From IMG/VR virus record IMGVR_UViG_3300045912_000291, positions 1 through 38,240 of that record: a DNA stretch of 38,240 nt, one strand, 5' to 3'. Made by a program: the position numbers and the translations under genes. The notes beneath the pieces are model-generated. The model was given only the letters and a program-made list of their open reading frames with translations, searched no databases and was not told the DNA's origin. Positions within the stretch are counted from its first letter, which is position 1. Each line of letters begins with the position of its first letter. Positions 6,828 through 13,544 of the stretch are shown here, one piece after another. This stretch comes from a virus.

Positions 6828-7069
6828 GCCGCGGCAATGCGTGGCCCTTCCGCCACTACAAGCTCGGCAAGGGCGCCGTCCGCTTTTGGATCATCGCAGA
6901 CAGCCACGAGGAAGCCATCGCGCAAGCCCGGATCTGGGCTCCGTATTACTGCCGGATCGTGATCGACGAAACGACCGGCCAGAACATCCGGGACGCCGAT
7001 CAGAACCACGCGTCCGCCAAGTCCGCGAGCAGCTCGTCCTCTTCCAGCGAGTGCGGCCCAACCTCCTGA
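6824..7069 (+). CDS. Hypothetical early protein, 81 aa
   Basis: ATGA-coupled to the previous gene. A folded-looking N-terminal part (FRHYKLGKGAVRFWIIADSH, EEAIAQARIW) is followed by a serine-rich tail. That tail lies opposite the C-terminus of the minus-strand gene 7000-7371 (70 bp overlap) and may exist only because of that gene's codon pattern. The family is not recognised. Confidence 0.55.
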   Translation: MSRGNAWPFRHYKLGKGAVRFWIIADSHEEAIAQARIWAPYYCRIVIDETTGQNIRDADQNHASAKSASSSSSSSECGPTS

Positions 7070-7371
7070 GACGCCAGGACTCGCGACCGGCGGTAGTCCG
7101 CGGCGACCGCCCGCATGAACCCGTCCGCGTGCTCGTCGAACCGCGCCCGATCGAACCCGGACACCTCGAGCGCATGACCAGCTGACGAGCCGTCCGGCAG
7201 CGCGCGCGAGAACCGCACCTGGCCGGCCTCGATCTTGATCCGCCCGACCGCCCGCGCCGTGTCGCCGCGCTCGATCCGGTAGAGCCACAGCACCCGCCCG
7301 GACTGCACCTGCGCCCAGCGACCGCGATACCAGGCCCCGAGCTGTTCCACCGTCAACCGCTCCGCCTCCAT
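7000..7371 (-). CDS. Hypothetical protein, 123 aa, nested on the opposite strand
   Basis: A minus-strand gene inside the plus-strand early block. ATG 7371 has GGGAG five bases upstream and a good minus-strand promoter (7398-7426). The product reads well: TVEQLGAWYRGRWAQVQSGR, VLWLYRIERGDTARAVGRIK, and an acidic end EEDELLADLADAW. No family is recognised. Being separately promoted and convergent with its neighbours, it could be expressed from a resident prophage, as lysogenic-conversion genes are; this is inference. Confidence 0.6.
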   Translation of the reverse strand: MEAERLTVEQLGAWYRGRWAQVQSGRVLWLYRIERGDTARAVGRIKIEAGQVRFSRALPDGSSAGHALEVSGFDRARFDEHADGFMRAVAADYRRSRVLASQEVGPHSLEEDELLADLADAWF

Positions 7372-7390
7372 CGCCGCTCCCAGGTTGCCG

Positions 7391-7426
7391 CCCTGGCACG
7401 ATACTTGCCAGCAAGATTCCGCGCAA
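7391..7426 (-). promoter_or_regulatory. Promoter of the nested minus-strand gene
   Basis: Minus strand: -35 TTGCGC (7421-7426), 17-bp spacer, -10 TATCGT (7398-7403), start near 7391, about 20 bases before ATG 7371. A palindrome CTTGCCAGCAAG (7404-7415) lies in the spacer and may be an operator. Confidence 0.5.
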
Positions 7427-7439
7427 TTTCTTGATGCAC

Positions 7440-7528
7440 GTCGCGAAAAACCCCTTGCGATACGCAAGCGACTAGCGTACAGTAGGAACCGTAGACAGAC
7501 ACCACCACGGAGCACCACGATGAACACC
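7440..7528 (+). repeat. 89-bp promoter-leader repeat, copy 1
   Basis: Identical to 8407-8495 over 89 bp, including the promoter, a palindromic operator-like site, the leader with GGAG and the first nine bases of the following gene. Sequence diverges immediately outside. Confidence 0.92.
7454..7490 (+). promoter_or_regulatory. Early promoter with overlapping palindrome
   Basis: -35 TTGCGA (7455-7460), 17-bp spacer, -10 TACAGT (7478-7483), start near 7490. The -35 box is embedded in a perfect 6-3-6 palindrome CTTGCG-ATA-CGCAAG (7454-7468), well placed for a repressor to block polymerase. Confidence 0.68.
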
Positions 7529-7678
7529 CGGACCTACACGAACAAGACCCGCCGCGAGACCCAGCAGAAGATCGGCCTGGCCGCCTTCCTCGCCACCCAC
7601 CGCTACCTGGGCAGCGTCACGAAGCGCGCCCTGAGCGGCAAGACCTACACCCACCACACCTACGAAGTCCGCGCCTGA
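7520..7678 (+). CDS. Hypothetical early protein, 52 aa
   Basis: First gene after the 89-bp repeat; ATG 7520 lies eight bases after its GGAG. A small basic protein (TYTNKTRRETQQKIGLAAFL, THHTYEVRA). No family is recognised. Its first three codons are shared with the gene at 8487 because the repeat extends into both. Confidence 0.65.
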   Translation: MNTRTYTNKTRRETQQKIGLAAFLATHRYLGSVTKRALSGKTYTHHTYEVRA

Positions 7679-7701
7679 CCGGCCGCCCACGGAGCACCAC
7701 C

Positions 7702-7992
7702 ATGACCCGCGAAACCGCCAACCGCCTCGTCGACCGCGCCAGCACCCTGACCGCGATCGCCCGCACACACCTCGACCTCGAAACCCTCGCCGAGCGCCGG
7801 TCCGACCGGCTCGACTTCCACGAGCATGCCGTGTGGGCGGTCCGCGCCGCCCTCGAGGCCGCCTACGACGCCGGCCGCGCGGCGGGACACCTCGAGACCG
7901 CGCCCCAGGCCCAGCTGGTGCCGACACCCGCGCCGGCCGACCCGAAGGAGATCCTCGATATTCCCGCCTTCCTGCGCACGCAGGCATGGTGA
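7702..7992 (+). CDS. Small phage protein, DUF6900-like, 96 aa
   Basis: The segment HLDLETLAERRSDRLDFHEH followed by AVWAVRAALEAAYDAGRAAG resembles a widespread small phage and plasmid family (DUF6900-like) of unknown function, two helices around an LDFH motif. A proline-rich linker and a short C-terminal helix follow. The leader CCACGGAGCACCACC is directly upstream. The family match is from memory of the pattern. Confidence 0.7.
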   Translation: MTRETANRLVDRASTLTAIARTHLDLETLAERRSDRLDFHEHAVWAVRAALEAAYDAGRAAGHLETAPQAQLVPTPAPADPKEILDIPAFLRTQAW

Positions 7993-7997
7993 GCGCC

Positions 7998-8351
7998 ATG
8001 ACCGCCATCCTCTGCCCCCGCTGCAATGCGACCGTGACTGACGGCCGTGGCGGATGCCGCGGCGCCCAGCACGGCAACCACGGTTGTGCCATGAACCACC
8101 CGAACGGCCCGCCCCGCCTCCCGGTCGAGCACGGCATCCCGCTGCCGCCGGCCGGGCGCGGACGCGGCCACCAACGAACCCGCCGGTTTCTGATGCCCTG
8201 GGACGACCTGGCAATCGGCGACTCGTTCCTGGCCCCGATCAGCCAGCACCAGGCCGCCGCCCACGTCGCCCAGGCCCGCAGGACCCGCCCAGAACGCAAC
8301 TACACGACGCGCGCGGTCGACGGCGGCACGCGGATCTGGAGAACCGCGTGA
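7998..8351 (+). CDS. Zinc-ribbon early protein, 117 aa
   Basis: The N-terminus carries CPRC followed by two further cysteines and histidines, likely a small zinc ribbon. The C-terminal part (PWDDLAIGDSFLAPISQH, then NYTTRAVDGGTRIWR) matches a short domain common in phage early regions, in which a W-x-D/x-GDSF box precedes an R-x-x-TTR strand. The function is unknown. GTG 7989, overlapping the previous stop as GTGA, is an alternative start. Confidence 0.65.
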   Translation: MTAILCPRCNATVTDGRGGCRGAQHGNHGCAMNHPNGPPRLPVEHGIPLPPAGRGRGHQRTRRFLMPWDDLAIGDSFLAPISQHQAAAHVAQARRTRPERNYTTRAVDGGTRIWRTA

Positions 8352-8406
8352 CAGCCCGGCTGGCACGATTCTTGACACGCAACGACCGCTCGAAACTGCG
8401 CGCTAG

Positions 8407-8495
8407 GTCGCGAAAAACCCCTTGCGATACGCAAGCGACTAGCGTACAGTAGGAACCGTAGACAGACACCACCACGGAGCACCACGATGAACACC
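8407..8495 (+). repeat. 89-bp promoter-leader repeat, copy 2
   Basis: Exact copy of 7440-7528, 967 bp downstream. It fills most of the 135-bp gap between 8351 and 8487. Confidence 0.92.
8421..8457 (+). promoter_or_regulatory. Early promoter with overlapping palindrome, copy 2
   Basis: -35 TTGCGA (8422-8427), 17-bp spacer, -10 TACAGT (8445-8450), with palindrome CTTGCG-ATA-CGCAAG at 8421-8435. Same design as 7454-7490. Confidence 0.68.
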
Positions 8496-8693
8496 GCCAC
8501 CAAGATCCTCCAGCACCCTCAGTACACCGCCGACGATTACGCCTACCTGCGCAGCAAAGGTTGGTCGGACACTCAGATCCTCAAGCGTTGGACCTCCGAG
8601 CAGCGCCAAGGAGCCGCCCCCTGCACCTGGCAAACGCCCAGCGCGCGCGCGAAGCTCGCCGCCACCCTCCGCGCCAACGCCAGCCACGCCTGA
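8487..8693 (+). CDS. Hypothetical early protein, 68 aa
   Basis: Starts within repeat copy 2. The product has a helix-turn-helix-like rhythm (YTADDYAYLRSKGWSDTQIL, KRWTSEQRQG), reminiscent of small DNA-binding or host-modulating proteins, but the match is weak. No family is recognised. Confidence 0.65.
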   Translation: MNTATKILQHPQYTADDYAYLRSKGWSDTQILKRWTSEQRQGAAPCTWQTPSARAKLAATLRANASHA

Positions 8694-8707
8694 ACGAGGA
8701 ACCCACC

Positions 8708-8950
8708 ATGAACCTCCTCAAGACCCTCGCCAGCCTCGCCCCGAACGGCCTCAAGCCCGGCCAGCTCGGCACAGTGATGGTCGAGCGCGCCGACGACACG
8801 ACGAACGAGACCACCACCTACCGCGTCTGGATCAACGGCGGCTGCCTGCCGGATGGCGAGGAATACCAGACCTTCGACCTGCTCGCCGACGCCTACACCG
8901 CCGCCGAGGACCTGGTCGAGCAGATCAACGACCTCGACGACGACGCCTGA
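8708..8950 (+). CDS. Hypothetical early protein, 80 aa
   Basis: Acidic small protein: helix LLKTLASLAPNGLKPGQL, strands YRVWINGG, and a C-terminal acidic helix AEDLVEQINDLDDD. It has a GAGGAA-type ribosome site. No family is recognised. The strong acidity recalls DNA-mimic proteins, without further evidence. Confidence 0.6.
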   Translation: MNLLKTLASLAPNGLKPGQLGTVMVERADDTTNETTTYRVWINGGCLPDGEEYQTFDLLADAYTAAEDLVEQINDLDDDA

Positions 8951-8975
8951 ACCACCACCACGACGGAGCACCAAC

Positions 8976-9416
8976 ATGATCACGATCGAAGCCTTCCGCA
9001 ACGAGAGCCACCGCCTCCTGACCCTGACGACGGAGCTGACCCTCGAAGCCTTCAGCATCATCCGCGCGATGAAGCGCGACCCCGAGCAGTACCTGAACGG
9101 CGAGAGCATGACCCGGCTCGGCGAGATCGCCGAGCTGACCCGCCGCTACGCCAACGAGGCCGCCGAGCAGGCCCGCCGCGCACCGATCAGCGACCCGCTC
9201 GGCGACTGGTACGCCAGCCGCGCCGAGCGCCTCGATGTGAAAGCCTGCGACGCCTCCCGCGCCCGCCGGATCGGCCGGTTCCTGCTCGACCCGACCCCGG
9301 ACACGATGACCGACGCCTACAACTGGTACGGCCCGGATGCCATCGCCGAAGCCCGCGAGCGCCTGACCGCCGCCTTGGCCGCCCACCTCAAGTCCCAGGA
9401 GACCCCTCATGCCTAA
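8976..9416 (+). CDS. Hypothetical early protein, 146 aa
   Basis: All-helical, the longest of the early proteins. Begins ITIEAFRNESHRLLTLTTEL and later shows RYANEAAEQARRAP and DAIAEARERLTAALAAHLKS. Preceded by ACCACCACCACGACGGAG. It overlaps the next gene by 8 bp. No family is recognised. Confidence 0.65.
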   Translation: MITIEAFRNESHRLLTLTTELTLEAFSIIRAMKRDPEQYLNGESMTRLGEIAELTRRYANEAAEQARRAPISDPLGDWYASRAERLDVKACDASRARRIGRFLLDPTPDTMTDAYNWYGPDAIAEARERLTAALAAHLKSQETPHA

Positions 9417-9792
9417 GCGAACCCGCCCGGACACCAACCAGGTACTCCGCAAACACCTGAGTGAGATCGGCACGACCGGCGGCCGCGCGGGCACCGGCGC
9501 CGCAAAACGCCGCGGCGACCCGGAGTATTACCGCCAGCTCGTCCTGTGCCGATGGGGATCCCGGCGACCCCACAAGAGCACGTCATACGATCCAGACCGG
9601 CAGACGCCAATCCCGATGACTTGCGACGCCTGCGGTCACGCCTGGATAGCCGGCACCCTGCCGATGGACCTCCAAGTCTTCGCCCGCGCCATGCGGCACG
9701 CGCCCAACTGCCCCCGCTGCGGCGCCGGCAGCGACGTACTGCGGATCGGCAGCCCCCAGGACCTCACCACCCCCGGAGAACCGCCGCGATGA
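9409..9792 (+). CDS. Zinc-finger early protein, 127 aa
   Basis: The basic N-terminal part (KRTRPDTNQVLRKHLSEIG) is followed by a four-cysteine zinc module: CDACGHAW and, about 35 residues on, CPRCGAG. Such phage proteins usually bind nucleic acid or a protein partner. The ATG overlaps the previous gene by 8 bp and the stop overlaps the next start as ATGA. The exact family is not recognised. Confidence 0.68.
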   Translation: MPKRTRPDTNQVLRKHLSEIGTTGGRAGTGAAKRRGDPEYYRQLVLCRWGSRRPHKSTSYDPDRQTPIPMTCDACGHAWIAGTLPMDLQVFARAMRHAPNCPRCGAGSDVLRIGSPQDLTTPGEPPR

Positions 9793-9971
9793 GCACCACA
9801 CCCCTGTCCGCCCGCGTCCGACCCGGCTCCACGGCCGCCCCCTGGGTGATCGACGAGATCCACCGCCTCGAGGCCCAGCTGGCAACCGCCCTGGACGCCG
9901 CCGCCCAGCGCGCCGAGCCCTGGCGATCAGTAGGAACCGTAGACAGACACCACCACGGAGCACCACCATGA
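9789..9971 (+). CDS. Probably 3'-truncated early gene, 60 aa
   Basis: ATGA-coupled to the zinc-finger gene. Residues 1-46 look like an ordinary small protein with a helix (WVIDEIHRLEAQLATALDAA). The last 13-14 residues (VGTVDRHHHGAP) are encoded by a copy of the leader repeat (9928-9966), so the original 3' end seems to have been replaced when the repeat and the following gene were inserted. It may still be functional. Confidence 0.5.
   Translation: MSTTPLSARVRPGSTAAPWVIDEIHRLEAQLATALDAAAQRAEPWRSVGTVDRHHHGAPP
9928..9966 (+). repeat. Partial third copy of the promoter-leader repeat
   Basis: 39 bp identical to 7480-7518 and 8447-8485, holding only the leader. The -35 box, palindrome and most of the -10 box are missing, so it supplies a ribosome site but probably no promoter. 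Confidence 0.9.
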
Positions 9972-10171
9972 ACCTCTACCTGGTCCGCTTTACGCGCACC
10001 TTCACCGGCGGAACCCTGAACGGGATCAGCATGGATGACTCGATCACCCAGCCCAGCCTCGACGAGGCCAAGCGCACGATGGCGCTCCTGCGCCGCAACT
10101 CGGATGTCAAGCGCCCGGCTGGTGGCGGCAGCCCCTACCGCCTGAGCGACTTCCGAATCGAACGTTTCTAA
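9968..10171 (+). CDS. Hypothetical early protein, 67 aa
   Basis: ATG 9968 follows the leader with GGAG and overlaps the preceding stop as ATGA. The product starts NLYLVRFTRTFTGGTLNGIS, beta-rich, then DEAKRTMALLRRN and a basic C-terminus. No family is recognised. Confidence 0.62.
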   Translation: MNLYLVRFTRTFTGGTLNGISMDDSITQPSLDEAKRTMALLRRNSDVKRPAGGGSPYRLSDFRIERF

Positions 10172-10195
10172 CCACCACCACGGAGAGCGCGACCC

Positions 10196-10477
10196 ATGCC
10201 CGCGAAGAACGTCTACCTGAACGGCCGCCGGCTCGGACGAGCCGACAGCTGGAACGGCGTCGCCATCCTGCTCGGCGATCACGCCTACGAGCGATTCCGG
10301 GACCAACTGACAGACGAGGAACGCGACTGCAACGGGATTGCACAGCACCTCTTCTGCCTGCAGCGCCTCGAGGCAGAGTTGCACTGCACGGCCACCGCGA
10401 TGATCCGCGCCGGGACCGAGATGCCGGACCGCTTCATCCTGCAGAGCTGCAGCGGCCCGGTCAGCGCCAGCGCCTAG
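10196..10477 (+). CDS. Last rightward early protein, 93 aa
   Basis: Leader CCACCACCACGGAG upstream. Product: VYLNGRRLGRADSWNGVAIL followed by helices with several cysteines (CNGIAQHLFCLQRLEAELHC). No family is recognised. It ends convergently with the o-spanin gene, overlapping it by 4 bp; no terminator hairpin is visible between the two units. Confidence 0.62.
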   Translation: MPAKNVYLNGRRLGRADSWNGVAILLGDHAYERFRDQLTDEERDCNGIAQHLFCLQRLEAELHCTATAMIRAGTEMPDRFILQSCSGPVSASA

Positions 10478-10764
10478 TCCCCGGACGCCCCCAGCCGCCG
10501 AATCGCCTCGAGATCCCCCTCGAGGCATTCGGCCCTGGCCTGCCACCCCCGCGCCGCGCGCACCAGCTGGCCGCCGGTCATCCCGTCCCGCAACTCCGCC
10601 GGCCGCTCGCCGCAAGCGCCCAGCTCCGGCGGGATCTCCCGCCACCGGACCGGCCCCGGCACCTCGACCGGCACGGCCCGCTCGACCACCCGCACCGGCT
10701 GCGAGCAACCGGACAGCCCGGCCAGGATCACTCCAGCGGACAAGGCACGCGCGAGGATTCCCAC
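10474..10764 (-). CDS. Outer-membrane spanin subunit (Rz1-like lipoprotein)
   Basis: About 96 aa with a lipoprotein signal (ARALSAGVILAGLSGC; lipidated Cys about residue 20), then a short proline-containing periplasmic region. With the inner-membrane spanin it would fuse the two membranes at lysis. It overlaps the Rz-like gene out of frame, the classic Rz/Rz1 arrangement. GTG 10764 is chosen because CAGGAG lies eight bases upstream; GTG 10773 is the alternative. Confidence 0.82.
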   Translation of the reverse strand: MGILARALSAGVILAGLSGCSQPVRVVERAVPVEVPGPVRWREIPPELGACGERPAELRDGMTGGQLVRAARGWQARAECLEGDLEAIRRLGASGD

Positions 10765-11159
10765 GTCGAGCACTCCTGAGAAGCCGCCATCGCCTCGAGC
10801 AGCCGCCGCTCGGCCGCGGCAGCCTTTACCAGACCGTCGGAGGCCCGCTCAGCCGCCCCGGCCAGCTCCGCCGCAAGCCTGGCCGCGTCCGCCGCCGCCG
10901 AGGCCGCTGCGCGCTCCTCCGCCGCCTGCCGAGCGACCGCCACCAGCTCCGCGGTCTCGGCCGCCCGCCGGAGCGCCGCCTGGGCGCAGAACGAACCCAC
11001 CTCGCAGGCCGCCTCCCGCGCCAGGATCTCCGCCCGGACGGCCTCCAGCTCGGCCGGGACCCGCTGCGCCCGCAACCACCACCCGCCGCCGGCCACCGCG
11101 ACGGCCAGCACCAGCGGGCCGCCGATCCGAAGCGCCAACCCAAGCCCGCCAGGAATCAT
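10728..11159 (-). CDS. Inner-membrane spanin subunit (Rz-like)
   Basis: 143 aa: an N-terminal membrane helix (GPLVLAVAVAGGGWWL), then an alanine- and charge-rich coiled coil typical of i-spanins. The start overlaps the holin-like gene stop as ATGA. It overlaps the Rz1-like gene by 37 bp (46 bp if that gene starts at 10773). It completes outer-membrane disruption after the endolysin has cut peptidoglycan. Confidence 0.8.
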   Translation of the reverse strand: MIPGGLGLALRIGGPLVLAVAVAGGGWWLRAQRVPAELEAVRAEILAREAACEVGSFCAQAALRRAAETAELVAVARQAAEERAAASAAADAARLAAELAGAAERASDGLVKAAAAERRLLEAMAASQECSTWESSRVPCPLE

Positions 11160-11353
11160 CCCTGGTTACCCCCCTGCCCGCGATGCGCGAAGTTAATCGC
11201 CGCGTCCGCGATCGAGAACGCCCCCAGAACGCCCACCGCGAGCTGGACGAACTCCCCGCCGGTCAGCTTGTCCGCGTACAGGCCCCAGGACCCCATCGCG
11301 CCAAACATGCCAGCCAGGATGAACTTGCGACTGGCGAACTTCCACAGATCCAT
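11156..11353 (-). CDS. Putative holin, 65 aa
   Basis: Two predicted membrane helices (KFILAGMFGAMGSWGLYA and FVQLAVGVLGAFSIADAAI) separated by a short polar turn, with a charged C-terminus; this is the size and shape of a small class II holin. ATG 11353 has AGGAGG five bases upstream. It sits between the endolysin and spanin genes, which supports the lysis role. No sequence family is assigned. Confidence 0.65.
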   Translation of the reverse strand: MDLWKFASRKFILAGMFGAMGSWGLYADKLTGGEFVQLAVGVLGAFSIADAAINFAHRGQGGNQG

Positions 11354-11363
11354 GATCACCTCC

Positions 11364-11762
11364 TCAGTAGGACCACAGACTCGGCCGCGTCGCGCCGGCA
11401 AGATCGTCCAGATGCAGGAACCGGGCGCCACCCTTCTGCTTGACGCCGACCCCGGTCCACACGCGCCCGCGCCCGGCCAGCACCGCCTCGTTGTTCTGCG
11501 CCAGGACGACCTCGAGCACACGAAGCGCCCGCTCCCGATCGACCGCCAGATCGACCGCGCGCCCCGTGGTGTGCGGTCCAGCCGGACCCGTGGTGCTCAC
11601 GGCCTGATTGTGCGCCGGACAGCGATAACCGGACGTCACCGGCAGCGCAAACCCGACCTGCGCCCGCAACGCGTCCAGCTTGTCGACGAAGTCCGGACAG
11701 ATGAGATTCGCCCCACAATGCCGACACGCGAACTCCTCGACTCGGAAGTACCGCCAGCTCAT
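11364..11762 (-). CDS. Endolysin, peptidase M15 type
   Basis: 132 aa. The motif chain TSGYRCPAHN, GPHTTGRAVDL (metal-binding His and Asp) and a late FLHLD (second metal His) is that of the M15A D-Ala peptidases used by phages to cleave peptidoglycan cross-links. An N-terminal CRHCGANLIC cysteine pair is common in this family. ATG 11762 overlaps the upstream stop as ATGA. No signal peptide is seen, so release should depend on the holin. Confidence 0.88.
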   Translation of the reverse strand: MSWRYFRVEEFACRHCGANLICPDFVDKLDALRAQVGFALPVTSGYRCPAHNQAVSTTGPAGPHTTGRAVDLAVDRERALRVLEVVLAQNNEAVLAGRGRVWTGVGVKQKGGARFLHLDDLAGATRPSLWSY

Positions 11763-12142
11763 TCGCCGCCATCCCCTGCTGCAACGATGACCGCGCAATT
11801 CGGCAACACGTACACCAGCCCGTCCAGCTTTTTGTGCTGATGCTGCAGGTTGTCGATTTCCGCCTGCAGGAGCCGCTTCAACGGTTCCGACGCCGCGCGA
11901 CACTTCTCCGACTTCAGATCCCGCAACCGCGCCTCAATCTGCAGCTTCAGGATCGTGTCAACCTTGTCCTCGACCGCCTTTACCTGCGCCTCGGCTGCGA
12001 ACCCGGAGAACCCAGGTAACAGCCCGCACGCCCACGCGATGTGGAACGTGACGAACACGCAGAACGCGAACATGGCCAAGCGCCAACGCACCAACTGCGG
12101 TACTCCCGGCGGAAACAGCTCGCCGACGACTTCTCGGATCAT
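11759..12142 (-). CDS. Membrane protein with coiled coil, lysis region
   Basis: About 127 aa. One membrane helix (LAMFAFCVFVTFHIAWACG), then a long heptad-like region (QVKAVEDKVDTILKLQIEAR, EPLKRLLQAEIDNLQHQHKK). It is the first gene of the lysis string, directly before the endolysin, so it may be a holin, antiholin or regulator. AAGGGG lies seven bases before ATG 12142, making it better than ATG 12148. No family is assigned. Confidence 0.65.
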   Translation of the reverse strand: MIREVVGELFPPGVPQLVRWRLAMFAFCVFVTFHIAWACGLLPGFSGFAAEAQVKAVEDKVDTILKLQIEARLRDLKSEKCRAASEPLKRLLQAEIDNLQHQHKKLDGLVYVLPNCAVIVAAGDGGE

Positions 12143-12227
12143 GGGCATACCCCTTGAAGAACAGCCCTATGATGACGCCGCCGCCACTCCCCCGCCAGTT
12201 GCAGATGCCAACATCCAGCTGACGCGC

Positions 12228-13544
12228 CTAGCCGAACTGCACGCACAGGAACGTCTGGGCATCGTTGTTAATGGTCGTCCCGACATTAGACCGGACAAAC
12301 AACTCGAAGTAATCCCCAGGAGAACAGTCCACCCAGGCACCAGCACCAGTCAAGTAATTCTGCCCAGCCGTGACGTTCCCGTAGGCTGGCAGCCCGACCG
12401 CGCTCGCGCCATTCTTCATAACCCAAGCGCGCGTCTGACCCGTCGTCGACTGGAACCTCACACCGAACCAACACCGCGCGCGAGTCACGCCGGCCGGCAC
12501 CGTAATCCGGGACGGATTGACAGACGTATCATGCGCCGCATCGGTATCAAACGCCTCAGCGCCCAGCTCAACCGCCGTGTTGGTGTTCGCGGTAATCGAC
12601 TGCGTGCTCGAGCCTTTGGTCGCCCTGCACGCGCCAAGAACGTCCAGCACCTCACGAACCGTGAACGTCGACAAGGTCGAAAACGTCTCGGCGCCGGTTG
12701 TGAAATAGTCCGCGGTGAGCACGTCTCCAGCAGACACCTGCAACAGACCAGAGCTGATCGAACACCCGTTAATCGTCTCACCAGTCGCGCCGATGCCCTC
12801 CACGTCCCGATTGCAGACGAGCGAGCCGTTGAGTCTGATCGCAGCCAGCAGCTGCTCGGAGGTCGAAACCGGAGACGTGACCCTGAACCCGAACTCACCA
12901 ATCACCCAGCTCACACCAGACGGCACAACAACGTCTGTCGCCGAGACCCCAAGATCGGCCCAACCACCGACGTCCGCGACTTCCACATTCCATGCCACCA
13001 CGGTCGTGCTACCAGCCGTCATCGTGAACGTGCTAGAGCGCCCGAGCCGCACGTAGCGCGTGTCAGGGTCGAGCGCGCACGCGGCAAACCACGAGTAATC
13101 CGACTGGTTCAGCACATTGGACGCCTGCGTGTAATTGACCGTGAAGTATTGCCCCGGCGTCACCACGTGCGGACCGCTGGACAAGCCGCCGTAGGTGTAC
13201 CCACTCAGTCCCGTCTTGACCAGCTGACGAATCCCGCCAGCCGAGCCCATCGACGCGGCGTCGAGAAATATCTCGCTGTAAAACTGCTGAACGCCGGCAG
13301 AGTACCCGCACCACGCCACCTCAACCAACGACACGCCCGACGGGACAGTCAGCCGGTCAATGTTCGTGACCGCGTCATGCCACCCGCCAACGTCATACGC
13401 CTCGACATCCCAGCCGATCGGCGGAGCACTCACATCATCGACGGACAGCGTCACCAGCACGCCCGAAAACTCGAACGCCGGCTCCGGCGGAACGACAACA
13501 TCACCGATGCCGCGATAGTACGGATTGATCAGCTGGATGCTCAC
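12228..13544 (-). CDS. Virion fibre-like protein with three beta-sandwich repeats
   Basis: 438 aa. Three modules of about 115-120 residues, beginning near residues 44, 185 and 325. The first two open with W(D/N)VE..DVGGW and all three pass through a VPSGVS or VPAGVT turn, followed by alternating strands. This is the pattern of C1q/TNF-like jelly rolls found in phage fibres and receptor-binding tips. GTGA overlaps the upstream gene. It lies after the central fibre and a DUF2793-like gene, so it is probably a surface-binding fibre. The fold call is inference from the strand pattern. Confidence 0.68.
   Translation of the reverse strand: MSIQLINPYYRGIGDVVVPPEPAFEFSGVLVTLSVDDVSAPPIGWDVEAYDVGGWHDAVTNIDRLTVPSGVSLVEVAWCGYSAGVQQFYSEIFLDAASMGSAGGIRQLVKTGLSGYTYGGLSSGPHVVTPGQYFTVNYTQASNVLNQSDYSWFAACALDPDTRYVRLGRSSTFTMTAGSTTVVAWNVEVADVGGWADLGVSATDVVVPSGVSWVIGEFGFRVTSPVSTSEQLLAAIRLNGSLVCNRDVEGIGATGETINGCSISSGLLQVSAGDVLTADYFTTGAETFSTLSTFTVREVLDVLGACRATKGSSTQSITANTNTAVELGAEAFDTDAAHDTSVNPSRITVPAGVTRARCWFGVRFQSTTGQTRAWVMKNGASAVGLPAYGNVTAGQNYLTGAGAWVDCSPGDYFELFVRSNVGTTINNDAQTFLCVQFG

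Noticed and set aside
7393-7408. Sequence TGGCACGATACTTGCC resembles a sigma-54 promoter (GG-N10-GC).
   Set aside because: It overlaps the minus-strand -10 and the palindrome, the related site at 8360 has lost the GC, and a better 17-bp-spaced sigma-70 promoter lies just downstream.
8372-8377. Perfect TTGACA upstream of repeat copy 2.
   Set aside because: No -10-like hexamer lies 16-18 bp downstream, and a complete promoter is present in the repeat itself.
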